DNA of 64,000 bases from Candidatus Eisenbergiella merdigallinarum (GCA_019119355.1 DWXE01000046.1:1-64000), one strand, 5' to 3'; positions 52,611 to 61,269 are shown, numbered from the stretch's first letter. Made by a program: numbers and translations. Notes: a model not told the origin generated them from the sequence alone.

Positions 52611-52629
52611 TAGGAAAGTTCCTTTCCTA
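52611..52629. repeat. Perfect 8-bp inverted repeat upstream of the NagB-like gene
   Basis: TAGGAAAG (52611-52618) and CTTTCCTA (52622-52629) with a 3-nt spacer. It sits between the terminator and the ribosome binding site of the next gene. It may be an operator or an mRNA hairpin. Confidence 0.5.
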
Positions 52630-52650
52630 TATTTATTGAAGGAGAACGAT

Positions 52651-53412
52651 ATGGTACGGTTTGAAATTGAAAAAAATTATGAAGCCATGAGCGAACGCGC
52701 GGCGCAGGAGATCCTGGACGCGATTTTGAAAAACCCGGAGGCCGCCATCGTGCTGGCCACCGGCCATTCCCCCCTGTATGCCTACCGGGAGCTGGTGCGA
52801 AAAATCCGGGAGCAAAAGGCGGACGTTAGCCGGGTCACCTTCGTGAAGCTGGATGAATGGGCAGGCCTTTCGCCGGAAGACGGGGCCACCTGCGAAGCGT
52901 TCCTGCAAAAGGAGATCATCGGGCCGCTGGGGATCCGGGAAGAGAACTATATTCATTTTCAGGCGGACTGTCAGGACGCGACGGCGGAGTGCGCCCGGAT
53001 CGACGCTCTGTACCGGGCGCTTCCGCAGGTGGACCTGGTCATTCTGGGGATCGGGATGAACGGGCATCTGGGGCTCAACGAGCCGGCGGACTGCCTGTAC
53101 GCCTCCGCCCATGTGACGGAGTTAAACGAGAAGACGAAGACGCACGAGATGCTGACCCATACGGAGCGGCCGGTGACGCAGGGCGTCACTCTGGGGATGG
53201 AGAACCTGTTTTCCGGGAAGAAGATCCTGCTTTTGGCGGACGGCAGGGAGAAGGAAGCGGGGCTGAAGGGTCTTTTGGAGGACGGGATTTCCACCCGCGT
53301 TCCGGTATCCTTCTTAAAGCTGCATCCGAACTGCCTTTGCCTGATCAACAAGGAGAGCTTTCCGGGGCTTGAGACGGATGGAAATGGGGCGAAATGGGGA
53401 ACGGCAGTATGA
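52651..53412 (+). CDS. nagB: NagB-family glucosamine/galactosamine-6-phosphate isomerase-deaminase
   Basis: A 253-residue protein. The motifs LDEWAGL and GIGMNGHLGLNEP match the sugar-phosphate isomerase active site of NagB/AgaI, including the Asp, the His and the Glu of the catalytic set. It converts an amino-sugar 6-phosphate to fructose- or tagatose-6-phosphate and ammonia. The neighbouring GH123-like gene makes galactosamine a fair candidate, but the sequence does not settle it. The ATG at 52651 has AAGGAG eight bases upstream, and the stop overlaps the next start (ATGA). Confidence 0.82.
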   Translation: MVRFEIEKNYEAMSERAAQEILDAILKNPEAAIVLATGHSPLYAYRELVRKIREQKADVSRVTFVKLDEWAGLSPEDGATCEAFLQKEIIGPLGIREENYIHFQADCQDATAECARIDALYRALPQVDLVILGIGMNGHLGLNEPADCLYASAHVTELNEKTKTHEMLTHTERPVTQGVTLGMENLFSGKKILLLADGREKEAGLKGLLEDGISTRVPVSFLKLHPNCLCLINKESFPGLETDGNGAKWGTAV

Positions 53413-55031
53413 AAATCTGGACGGAAGGACCTTTGAAGGCGGTTCCCCCGGACTGGTTTGACCGGGACGAAGAACGGCCGGGGCGGACGCTGCACATGGC
53501 GCGCAACAGCTGTGAATCCTTTCAGATCCTGCTGAAGGGGGAAACTGATTTTTTCATAGAGGGAGTCCGTTTTACCCCGGCGGAGGACGGCCTGTCCTTC
53601 GATTACCGGTTTCAGGAAACCGTCGCGTTTGCGAAGGAAGAATTTGTGGATCCTCTCTCCAACGATTCCTGCGCGGAGGGAAAAGCCGGAGCAATCAAGA
53701 GCATCTGGGTGACCGTCCGTGCCGGGAAAGGCCTTTTGCCGGGCGTTTACCGGCACCGGGCAGCGGTGACGGTCTCGGGGCAGCCGTATCCGGTAGAGAT
53801 GGAGATCCGCGTCTATCCGGCGGCGCTGCCCTCCGGACGGGACGCGGCCTTTTCCGCCGAATACTGGATCAATACGGTGAATTTCTGGTTCCGGTATCCG
53901 GATCCCGGGCAGCGGGACTTCATCCGGCACTTTTACGGCCATGAAAAATACAGCCCCTCCTGGTGGGAGCTGAACGAAAAGATCGCGCGGCACATGAAGG
54001 AAAGCCGGATCAACGTCCTCTTCGTCCGGACCCACGACCTGCTTCTGGACGGGGGCACCTCCCTGGACGGGGAAGGGACGTATCGCTTTCGCTGGGAGCT
54101 GTTCGACCGTTTTCTGGATCTGTTCGACGCGCGGGCCGAAATCCGGTATTTCGCCGGCTATCATCTGGTGCTCCAGACGGAAGGAAAACGGGTATACCTG
54201 ATCCGGAACGAGGGCGGAAAGCCCTGTCTGGACACCGCGCCGGTCGAGAGCCCGGAGGCGGAGAACTGGCTGCGCCAGTTCCTGCCCGCCCTGTATGCTC
54301 ACCTGCAAAAGAGAGGGGATGCGGGCCGGTGGCTGCAGCACATTCAGGACGAGCCCGGAGACGCCGAAAGCTGGAAGGAGGTCCGGGAGCGGGTGAAGAC
54401 CTGCATGCCGGGAATCCCCTGCCTGGACGCCATCGACCGGCAGGAGCCCGCAGGGGAGCTGCAGGGCGGGATGGATCTCTGGATTCCCCGGGTGGACGTC
54501 TACGAGAACAACCGGGAATTTTACGATTTCAGGCTGGCCAGGGGAGACCGCAGATGGACCTATACCTGCTGCGAACCGAACTGCCAGAAGTACGCCAACC
54601 GCTTCCTGGGCTGGCCCCTCCTGCACAGCAGGGTGCTGCCCTGGTGCTGTTTCGTCAACCATTTCGACGGCTTTTTACACTGGGGATACAACTTCTGGGA
54701 TCCGCAGGATCCATGGTTCGGCCTGAACCCGGACGCCTTTTTCAAAGGGGACGGTTATATCGTCTATCCGGACCGGGAGCACAACGACATCAAAAACTCC
54801 ATCCGGATGATCGCCGCCAGGGACGGGGTCCAGGATTACGAGCTGCTGGTGCAGCTGGCGGTACGGGATTCGAAGAAGGCCTTCGACTGCGCGAAAAAGG
54901 TGGCGAAACGGTTCGACGATTTCAACTGGAGCACGGAAAATCTGGAACGGGTGCGGGTGGAGGTGCTGGAAGCGCTGTCAGGCTGCGGAAAGGAGGAACT
55001 GGAGCATGGAGCTTTACCGGGGAGAAATTGA
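53409..55031 (+). CDS. DUF4091/GH123-like glycoside hydrolase
   Basis: A 540-residue protein without signal peptide. An N-terminal beta-sandwich (residues 1-150) precedes a TIM-barrel of the DUF4091 kind. The Asp-Glu pair in HIQDEPGD is the catalytic DE of GH123, whose members release beta-linked N-acetylgalactosamine with help from the substrate acetamido group. Further motifs are WTYTCCEPNCQ and HWGYNFWDPQDPW, the last being the conserved aromatic cluster of the family end. The ATG at 53409 overlaps the previous stop. The neighbouring ABC transporter implies an internal oligosaccharide substrate. Confidence 0.82.
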   Translation: MKIWTEGPLKAVPPDWFDRDEERPGRTLHMARNSCESFQILLKGETDFFIEGVRFTPAEDGLSFDYRFQETVAFAKEEFVDPLSNDSCAEGKAGAIKSIWVTVRAGKGLLPGVYRHRAAVTVSGQPYPVEMEIRVYPAALPSGRDAAFSAEYWINTVNFWFRYPDPGQRDFIRHFYGHEKYSPSWWELNEKIARHMKESRINVLFVRTHDLLLDGGTSLDGEGTYRFRWELFDRFLDLFDARAEIRYFAGYHLVLQTEGKRVYLIRNEGGKPCLDTAPVESPEAENWLRQFLPALYAHLQKRGDAGRWLQHIQDEPGDAESWKEVRERVKTCMPGIPCLDAIDRQEPAGELQGGMDLWIPRVDVYENNREFYDFRLARGDRRWTYTCCEPNCQKYANRFLGWPLLHSRVLPWCCFVNHFDGFLHWGYNFWDPQDPWFGLNPDAFFKGDGYIVYPDREHNDIKNSIRMIAARDGVQDYELLVQLAVRDSKKAFDCAKKVAKRFDDFNWSTENLERVRVEVLEALSGCGKEELEHGALPGRN

Positions 55032-56874
55032 GACGGTCCGCCTTCTGGAATCGGAAAAATCCGTCAAAAGGGACAGGGATCTGGCCTATCTGATGGAATT
55101 GAACCCTCAGAGCCTGCTTCTGCCTTTCTATACGGAATCGGGACTCAGCGGCCCCCTGAACTGCCGCCTGGCCGATCTGCCGCTGCACGACGGCTGGGAC
55201 AATCCTCTCTGTCAGATCAGGGGGACGTTTACGGGGCACTGGCTGAGCGCCGCCGCCCGGATCTTTCAGGAGACCGGGGACATGCAGCTGAAGGCCAGGG
55301 CGGATTTCATCGTATCGGAGATCGGAAAATGCCAGGAACGAAACGGAAACGGCTGGGCCTTTCCCATTCCGGAGAAGTACCTGTACGGGCTGAAGAGGGG
55401 GCAGCATTTCTGGGCGCCGCAATATGTCTGCCACAAGGTGATGATGGGGCTGTTGGACATGTATCGCTTCGCGGACAGCGCTACGGCGCTGGAAATCGTC
55501 AAGGGCTGCGCCGGATGGTTTGCCGCCTTTACTGGCGATATCAGCCGGGAACAGATGGACGATATGATGGATCTGGAAGAGACCGGCGGGATCATGGAGC
55601 TGTGGGCGGATCTGTATGCGGTGACGAAGGATCCCGCCCATCTGGAGCTGATGCGCAGATACGAGAGGACCCGGCTGACGGAACCGCTGTTGAGAGGGGA
55701 GGACGTGCTGACCAATATGCACGCCAACATGACCATCCCGGAAATCCACGGATGCGCCAGGGCCTATGAGGTGACCGGAGAGGAACGCTACCGGAGGATC
55801 GCGGAGAACTACTGGGAACAGGCCGTGACGCTGAGGGGGACCTTCGCCACCGGGGGGCAGACGGACGGGGAGGTCTGGACCGCGAAAGGCAGGCAGTCAG
55901 CCCGCTTAAGCGCCCTCAACCAGGAGCACTGCACGGTGTACAACATGATCCGGCTGGCCGACTACCTGTTTCGCTGGACGGGGGATTCGAAGTATCAGGA
56001 TTATATGGAGCGCAATATCGAAAACGGGCTCATGGGACAGGGTTTCTGGGAGGCCGACCATCAGAACAAGGCGGAGGACGCCCTGCTTCCCGCTTCCGGG
56101 CTGATTTCCTATTTCCTGCCGCTGGAGGCGGGATCCCGGAAAGTCTGGGGATCCAAAACGCAGGACTTCTGGTGCTGCCACGGCACCCTGGTCCAGGCCA
56201 ACGCAAAATATCGGGAATACGTTTTCTACAGCGGAAAGGACAGCCTGACGGTGGGGCAGTTTATTCCGGCCTCGGCGGAACTCAAAATCGGAGAGGTCCC
56301 CGTTTCGGTGACGCAGAAGGCGGCGGATCTGGGGGGATCGTATCTGTACGCCAATCCCGTGGCCACGGGAACCCCCGGAAAGCCGGACTATGTGAAAATG
56401 GTCTATGAGATCGACGCGCCTTCGCCCGCAGAGTTTTCCTTCCGGGTCAGAATGCCCTGGTGGCTGCAGGGGGAAATGGAAATCTGGATCGACGGGAAAA
56501 GGACGGATTACGGACGGGAACAGGGACACGCCGTCATCCGGAGGCGGTGGGAGAAGAACAGGATCGAAATCGTTATGCCCAAAGGGATCTCCTGCTGGCC
56601 GCTGGCGGACGAACCGGATACGGTGGCGTTTCTGGACGGGCCTGTGGTGCTGGCGGGGCTGGTTGCGGAAGAGCGCACGCTCATCGGGGATCCCGAAGAT
56701 CCTTCCACCATGATCGCCCCTCACCACGAGAGGGAGTGGTCCAACTGGACTTCCCTCTACAGAACGGCGAATCAGATGAGGGGGTTTTATTTCAAACCCC
56801 TCAAAGAGATCGGAAATCAGGCCTACACGGTTTACTTCCCGGTGCGGAAGATTTTTCCGCAAAAAGGGCGTTGA
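55006..56874 (+). CDS. GH127-family beta-L-arabinofuranosidase-like protein
   Basis: A 622-residue protein of the DUF1680/GH127 family: PFYTESGLSGPLN, RGTFTGHWLSAAARIF, DLEETGGIMELWADLY, EHCTVYNMIRLADY and FWCCHGT. The Cys residues in the last two motifs, with the Glu, are the zinc and nucleophile set of the family. There is no signal peptide. Known members remove L-arabinofuranose or similar sugars; related families act on other deoxy or uronic sugars, so specificity is open. It overlaps the previous gene by 26 bp and its stop codon overlaps the next promoter. Confidence 0.88.
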   Translation: MELYRGEIETVRLLESEKSVKRDRDLAYLMELNPQSLLLPFYTESGLSGPLNCRLADLPLHDGWDNPLCQIRGTFTGHWLSAAARIFQETGDMQLKARADFIVSEIGKCQERNGNGWAFPIPEKYLYGLKRGQHFWAPQYVCHKVMMGLLDMYRFADSATALEIVKGCAGWFAAFTGDISREQMDDMMDLEETGGIMELWADLYAVTKDPAHLELMRRYERTRLTEPLLRGEDVLTNMHANMTIPEIHGCARAYEVTGEERYRRIAENYWEQAVTLRGTFATGGQTDGEVWTAKGRQSARLSALNQEHCTVYNMIRLADYLFRWTGDSKYQDYMERNIENGLMGQGFWEADHQNKAEDALLPASGLISYFLPLEAGSRKVWGSKTQDFWCCHGTLVQANAKYREYVFYSGKDSLTVGQFIPASAELKIGEVPVSVTQKAADLGGSYLYANPVATGTPGKPDYVKMVYEIDAPSPAEFSFRVRMPWWLQGEMEIWIDGKRTDYGREQGHAVIRRRWEKNRIEIVMPKGISCWPLADEPDTVAFLDGPVVLAGLVAEERTLIGDPEDPSTMIAPHHEREWSNWTSLYRTANQMRGFYFKPLKEIGNQAYTVYFPVRKIFPQKGR

Positions 56875-56899
56875 CAATCCTGCAGAGGATCCTTATAAT
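56871..56899 (+). promoter_or_regulatory. Consensus promoter of the NlpC/P60 gene
   Basis: TTGACA (56871-56876) and TATAAT (56894-56899), both perfect, are 17 nt apart. The -35 box contains the stop codon of the GH127 gene. The expected start is near 56906. Confidence 0.9.
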
Positions 56900-56906
56900 A
56901 TTAAAT

Positions 56907-56923
56907 TGTTACAAAAGTGTTAC
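56907..56923 (+). promoter_or_regulatory. WalR (YycF)-type box at the NlpC/P60 promoter
   Basis: TGTTAC (56907-56912), five bases AAAAG, and TGTTAC (56918-56923) match the WalR consensus TGTWAH-N5-TGTWAH exactly. The site lies at the transcription start or just downstream of it, where in Bacillus the bound regulator represses. Confidence 0.75.
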
Positions 56924-56973
56924 AAAAGAATGAGGGCGGGAGTTTGCAGGACAGGATACGAGGGAGAATGCGA

Positions 56974-58056
56974 ATGTACAGACCTGGAAAATCCGATCGG
57001 AAATTCGGGAAACTTGAAAAATTCGGCAAATTCGGCGCGGCGGCAGCGGCCTGCGTTTTGTGCGCGGGATTCATGGGGATGCCGGCAGAGGCGGCCCCGG
57101 CCGGCCACACGATTCACGATACCGTTTCATCCGTGGGCGTGGGTTCGATTCTGGACGAATCGGTGGATACGCAGCAGTATCTGGCGGCCGCGGAGAACGC
57201 GAAGCAGGAGAGAAAGAAAATATACGGATACGAAAATCTGGGAATCGCCAACGTCAACGATTATCTCAACGTCCGGGAGGCGCCCGGAGAGGACGCCGAA
57301 CTGGTTGGGAAAATGCCCCGGCACGCGGGCGCGGACGTGCTGGGAGAAGAGGACGGATGGCTGAAGGTCCGTTCCGGGAAAGTCACCGGCTATGTGAAGG
57401 CGGACTATATGCTGACCGGTTCGCAGGCGCGGGCGCTGGCGGACGAAGAGGCGACGGAGATGGCGGTATGCAATTCCGGCGGCCTTCGGGTCCGGGAAGA
57501 AGGAAGCCTGGACGCTCCGGTGATCACCCTGGTGGCGGAAGGGGAAGAGCTGGAAGTGGTCTCCCAGGAAGGGGACTGGGTGAAGATCATGCTGGACGAT
57601 GAGGAAGCCTATGTCTCCGCCGAATACGTGGATATCGCCAAGAGGCTGGAAAAGGCGGTCAGCATGACCGAGCTCAAATACGGCCAGGGGGTATCCGACG
57701 TGCGCGTGGATCTGGTGAACTACGCAAAACAGTTTCTGGGGAACCCCTACGTCTGGGGAGGCACCAGCCTCACCAAAGGCGCGGACTGTTCCGGCTTCGT
57801 GCTGAGCGTCTTCGCGAAATACGGGGTGAGCCTCCCGCACCATTCCGGCAGCCAGGAGAAATACGGGACGAAAATCAGCCTTTCCGAGGCGAAGCCCGGA
57901 GATCTGGTCTTCTACGCCAAGAATGGGGTGATCAACCACGTGGCGATCTACATCGGCAACGGCCAGGTCATCCACGCCAGCAATCCCAGGACGGGCATTA
58001 AGATTTCCAACGCCTCCTACCGGACGCCCTACAGCGTCAGAAGGATTCTGTCGTAA
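56974..58056 (+). CDS. Secreted SH3-SH3-NlpC/P60 peptidoglycan endopeptidase
   Basis: A 360-residue exported protein. A basic N-terminus and hydrophobic signal peptide end near PAEAAPA. Two SH3b domains follow (YLNVREAPGEDAELVG; LRVREEGSLDAPV), which bind wall material. The C-terminal NlpC/P60 domain has the catalytic Cys in GADCSGFVLSVF and His in INHVAIYIG, with a further His in VIHASNP. It should cut peptide crosslinks or stems in peptidoglycan. The ATG at 56974 has GAGGGAG seven bases upstream. The promoter and the WalR-type box support control by cell-wall status. Confidence 0.92.
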   Translation: MYRPGKSDRKFGKLEKFGKFGAAAAACVLCAGFMGMPAEAAPAGHTIHDTVSSVGVGSILDESVDTQQYLAAAENAKQERKKIYGYENLGIANVNDYLNVREAPGEDAELVGKMPRHAGADVLGEEDGWLKVRSGKVTGYVKADYMLTGSQARALADEEATEMAVCNSGGLRVREEGSLDAPVITLVAEGEELEVVSQEGDWVKIMLDDEEAYVSAEYVDIAKRLEKAVSMTELKYGQGVSDVRVDLVNYAKQFLGNPYVWGGTSLTKGADCSGFVLSVFAKYGVSLPHHSGSQEKYGTKISLSEAKPGDLVFYAKNGVINHVAIYIGNGQVIHASNPRTGIKISNASYRTPYSVRRILS

Positions 58057-58071
58057 GGCTGAAAAATTTTG

Positions 58072-58100
58072 TTTACAGCCCGGAGCTTCCATGCTATAAT
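58072..58100 (+). promoter_or_regulatory. Promoter of rpsO
   Basis: TTTACA (58072-58077) and TATAAT (58095-58100) are 17 nt apart. The expected start near 58107 gives a leader of about 85 nt. Confidence 0.85.
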
Positions 58101-58192
58101 CATACGGTATGAAATTCAGCCGGCGCTCAGATACAGGACACTCCGACCTGCATCCTGGTGTCAGGCGGTTTAAAAATGAAGGAGGAACGATC

Positions 58193-58459
58193 ATGATTTC
58201 CAAAGAGAAGAAAACTGCGATCATCAAAGAGTATGCGAGAACCGAAGGGGACACCGGATCTCCGGAAGTTCAGGTAGCTGTTCTGACTGCGAGAATTCAG
58301 GAGCTGACGGAGCACCTGAAGAGCAATCCGAAGGACCATCACTCCAGAAGAGGTCTGCTTCAGATGGTAGGCCAGAGAAGAGGCCTGCTGGATTATCTGA
58401 AGAGAAAGGATATCGAGAGATATCGCGCTCTGATCGAGAAGCTCGGCATCAGAAAATAA
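58193..58459 (+). CDS. rpsO: 30S ribosomal protein S15
   Basis: An 88-residue protein, the standard size. [35 protein letters not shown] and [16 protein letters not shown] are typical S15. It binds the central domain of 16S rRNA. The ATG at 58193 has GGAGG about seven bases upstream. In other bacteria S15 regulates its own mRNA, and the leader here could serve that, but no known fold was recognised. Confidence 0.97.
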   Translation: MISKEKKTAIIKEYARTEGDTGSPEVQVAVLTARIQELTEHLKSNPKDHHSRRGLLQMVGQRRGLLDYLKRKDIERYRALIEKLGIRK

Positions 58460-58474
58460 GAAAGATCGGGTAAG

Positions 58475-58516
58475 GCGGATGACAGGGCCGGTATCGGACC
58501 GGTCTCCGCTTTATTT
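58475..58516 (+). terminator. Probable terminator after rpsO
   Basis: GCGGA (58475-58479) pairs with TCCGC (58505-58509), with an inner hairpin CCGGT/ACCGG (58488-58502), and is followed by TTTATTTT. The stem is interrupted, so partial read-through to pnp is likely. Confidence 0.6.
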
Positions 58517-58592
58517 TGCAATAGGAAATGAAAGCTTCCGCTGCAGAATAAAGGGGTTCCGCCGGGATTTGCAGCCGGGCAGGAGAACGTTT

Positions 58593-58643
58593 CCGAGACC
58601 ACTGATAAGGGCATCGTCCGGGTGTCTTTATCAGTAGTTTCGG
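58593..58643 (+). promoter_or_regulatory. Long leader hairpin upstream of pnp
   Basis: An 18-bp stem, 58593-58610 with 58626-58643, closed by a 15-nt loop; one C-A mismatch and two G-U pairs. It lies about 108 nt before the pnp start. In Enterobacteria a double-stranded leader of this sort is cut by RNase III and lets PNPase control its own mRNA. The same use here is inferred. Confidence 0.7.
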
Positions 58644-58750
58644 GATTTTCTGCCTTACGGCCCGGATGCTTTTGGAACGGAGTTCAAGGATTTTTAGGAA
58701 GAAAGGAAAAGCGGCTGCCCGAAGATCGGGCGGTTGCAGGGAGAGACAGG

Positions 58751-60841
58751 ATGTACAAAACATTTACGATGGAGCTGGCCGGGCGTACCCTGAAAGTGGA
58801 CGTGGGCCGCGTAGCCGCCCAGGCCAACGGCGCGGCGTTCATGCAGTACGGGGAGACCACCGTTTTGTCCACGGCGACAGCCAGCGAGAAGCCCAGGGAG
58901 GGGATCGACTTCTTCCCGCTTTCCGTGGAATACGAAGAGAAGCTGTATTCGGTTGGGAAGATTCCCGGAGGATTCAACAAGAGAGAGGGGAAGGCCAGCG
59001 AGAACGCGGTGTTGACCAGCCGGGTCATCGACCGCCCCATGCGCCCGCTGTTCCCGAAGGATTACCGCAACGACGTGACGCTGAACAATCTGGTGATGTC
59101 CGTGGATCCGCAGTGCCGTCCGGAGCTGGTGGCCATGCTCGGGTCCGCCATCGCCGCCTGCATTTCGGATATTCCCTTCGACGGCCCCTGCGCCATGACC
59201 CAGGTGGGTCTCGTGGACGGGGAGTTCGTGATCAATCCCAGCCAGGAGCAGTGGAAGAAGGGCGACCTGCAGCTGACCGTGGCTTCCACCAGCGAAAAGG
59301 TGATCATGATCGAGGCCGGCGCCAACGAGGTTCCGGAAAACAAAATGATCGAGGCCATCTATACGGCTCATGAGATCAACCAGACGATCATCGCCTTCAT
59401 CAACGGCATCGTGGCGGAAGTCGGAAAGGCGAAACACAGCTATACCAGCTGCGCGGTTCCGCAGGAGCTGTTCGACGCTATCATGGAAATCGTTCCGCCT
59501 CAGGAAATGGAAGAGGCGGTATTCACGGATGTGAAACAGGTGCGGGAAGAGAACATCCGCAGGATCACGGAGCGCCTGGAAGAGGCGTTTGCGGACCGGG
59601 AAGACTGGCTTGCCGTTCTGGGCGAAGCGGTCTATCAGTATCAGAAGAAGACCGTGCGCAAGATGATCCTGAAGGATCACAGGCGCCCCGACGGCCGCGC
59701 CATCACCGAGATCCGCCCTCTGGCTGCGGAGATCGACATCATTCCCCGCGTGCACGGTTCCGCCATGTTCACCCGCGGACAGACCCAGATCTGCAACGTC
59801 TGCACCCTGGCTCCCCTGTCCGACATGCAGAAGATCGACGGGCTGGATGAAAACGAAGTATCCAAGAGATACATGCACCACTATAACTTCCCCTCCTACT
59901 CCGTTGGGGAAACAAAGCCCTCCAGAGGGCCCGGACGCCGGGAGATCGGCCACGGCGCTCTGGCGGAAAAAGCGCTGATGCCGGTGCTTCCCTCCGAGGA
60001 GGAATTCCCTTACGCGATCCGCACCGTGTCCGAGACGTTCGAGTCCAACGGCTCCACCTCTCAGGCTTCGGTCTGCGCTTCCACCCTGTCTCTGATGGCG
60101 GCCGGCGTGCCGATCAGAAAGCAGGTGGCGGGCATTTCCTGCGGCCTGGTGACCGGGGAGACGGACGACGATTACATCGTGCTGACCGATATTCAGGGTC
60201 TGGAAGATTTCTTCGGGGACATGGACTTCAAGGTTGCGGGAACCCATGACGGCATCACCGCGATCCAGATGGATATCAAGATTCACGGCCTGACCAGGCC
60301 CATCGTGGAAGAGGCCATCGCCAGGACGAAGGAAGCGAGGGAGTATATCCTCAACGAGATCATGACGCCCTGCATCGCCAAACCCAGGCCGGAAGTGGGC
60401 AAATACGCGCCCAAGATCATTTCCATCCAGATCGATCCCGAGAAGATCGGCGACGTGGTGGGCCAGAGAGGCAAGACGATCAACGAGATCATCGCCCGCA
60501 CCGGCGTGAAGATCGACATCACCGACGACGGCAACGTATCCGTCTGCGGTACGGACAAGGCCATGATGGATAAGGCCGTGGAGATGATCAAGATCATCGT
60601 GACGGAATTCGAAGCGGGCCAGATCTTCAAGGGCACCGTCGTGAGCATCAAGGAATTCGGCGCATTCGTGGAATTCGCGCCGGGCAAGGAAGGGCTGGTT
60701 CATATCTCCAAGATCGCAAGAGAGAGAATCAACCGCGTGGAAGATGTCCTGACGCTGGGAGACAAGGTGACTGTGGTTTGTCTCGGCAAGGACAAAATGG
60801 GCAGGATGAGCTTCTCCATGAAGGATGTCGCTCAGGTCTGA
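58751..60841 (+). CDS. pnp: Polyribonucleotide nucleotidyltransferase (PNPase)
   Basis: A 696-residue protein. Two RNase PH-like domains are separated by a helical region; the second carries the SFE/RGQTQ and EFPYAIRTVSETFESNGSTS region with the phosphate- and metal-binding residues. A KH domain (KIGDVVGQRGKTINEI) and an S1 domain (GTVVSIKEFGAFVEFAPGKEGLVHIS) end the protein. It degrades RNA 3' to 5' using phosphate. The ATG at 58751 has GGGAGAG upstream; the longer open frame from 58622 runs through the leader hairpin and is rejected. Confidence 0.97.
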   Translation: MYKTFTMELAGRTLKVDVGRVAAQANGAAFMQYGETTVLSTATASEKPREGIDFFPLSVEYEEKLYSVGKIPGGFNKREGKASENAVLTSRVIDRPMRPLFPKDYRNDVTLNNLVMSVDPQCRPELVAMLGSAIAACISDIPFDGPCAMTQVGLVDGEFVINPSQEQWKKGDLQLTVASTSEKVIMIEAGANEVPENKMIEAIYTAHEINQTIIAFINGIVAEVGKAKHSYTSCAVPQELFDAIMEIVPPQEMEEAVFTDVKQVREENIRRITERLEEAFADREDWLAVLGEAVYQYQKKTVRKMILKDHRRPDGRAITEIRPLAAEIDIIPRVHGSAMFTRGQTQICNVCTLAPLSDMQKIDGLDENEVSKRYMHHYNFPSYSVGETKPSRGPGRREIGHGALAEKALMPVLPSEEEFPYAIRTVSETFESNGSTSQASVCASTLSLMAAGVPIRKQVAGISCGLVTGETDDDYIVLTDIQGLEDFFGDMDFKVAGTHDGITAIQMDIKIHGLTRPIVEEAIARTKEAREYILNEIMTPCIAKPRPEVGKYAPKIISIQIDPEKIGDVVGQRGKTINEIIARTGVKIDITDDGNVSVCGTDKAMMDKAVEMIKIIVTEFEAGQIFKGTVVSIKEFGAFVEFAPGKEGLVHISKIARERINRVEDVLTLGDKVTVVCLGKDKMGRMSFSMKDVAQV

Positions 60842-60865
60842 ACAACGCGATAAAACGAAGCTGTC

Positions 60866-60913
60866 AGGGGGCATCGCTCCATCATCCATTTGGATGATGG
60901 AGCGATGCCCCCT
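60866..60913. repeat. Perfect 46-bp palindrome after pnp
   Basis: The arm GGGGGCATCGCTCCATCATC plus one C at 60867-60887 is perfectly repeated in inverse order at 60892-60912, with only ATTT between them; A60866 and T60913 add one more pair. It may be the pnp terminator, though only TTGAGG follows. It lies exactly at the change from core genes to the lower-GC accessory segment. Confidence 0.85.
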
Positions 60914-60937
60914 TGAGGCTCTCCGCGCCCTTAAAAG

Positions 60938-61023
60938 TTATTTTACAAACTGCTCCAATTCTCCCCTATCCTCAGGAACCAGCTTTTCGATGTTGCCGTT
61001 CTGATCGCGGACAACATTCAACT
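60938..61023 (-). other. Possible gene fragment of unknown family
   Basis: On the minus strand a frame reads KLNVVRDQNGNIEKLVPEDR then ELEQFVK and stops at 60938. No start codon is visible upstream and the frame continues into the antisense of the sortase remnant. The peptide looks like a real protein end, but I do not recognise the family. Confidence 0.25.
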
Positions 61024-61034
61024 TTCCTTTTACA

Positions 61035-61205
61035 AAAGCAGATGTGTCTGAACCGGACGAACTGAGAGAGTATGTGGAACTGGCGAAGACGCAGGCACTG
61101 TTTGAAACTGGCGAAGATGCGGTGGAATGCCGCGCAGCTCTGACACTGGTGACCTGTGCCTATGATTGGGATGGTGCGCGGAACGTAGTGATTGCGGTGC
61201 GGTAG
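61035..61205 (+). pseudogene. Sortase C-terminal remnant
   Basis: About 55 codons without a start: EPDELREYVELAKTQALFE then ECRAALTLVTCAYDWDGARNVVIAVR and a stop. TLVTC is the sortase TLxTC motif with the catalytic Cys, and the Arg of GARNVV stands eight residues later, as in class B enzymes. The N-terminal two thirds, with the catalytic His, are missing. The segment is therefore a dead fragment. Confidence 0.7.
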
Positions 61206-61269
61206 GCAATATTTGACAGGTTTTGAAAGTGAATGATTTTTGTTTCCGATAGCTATAACGGCGGTTCTG

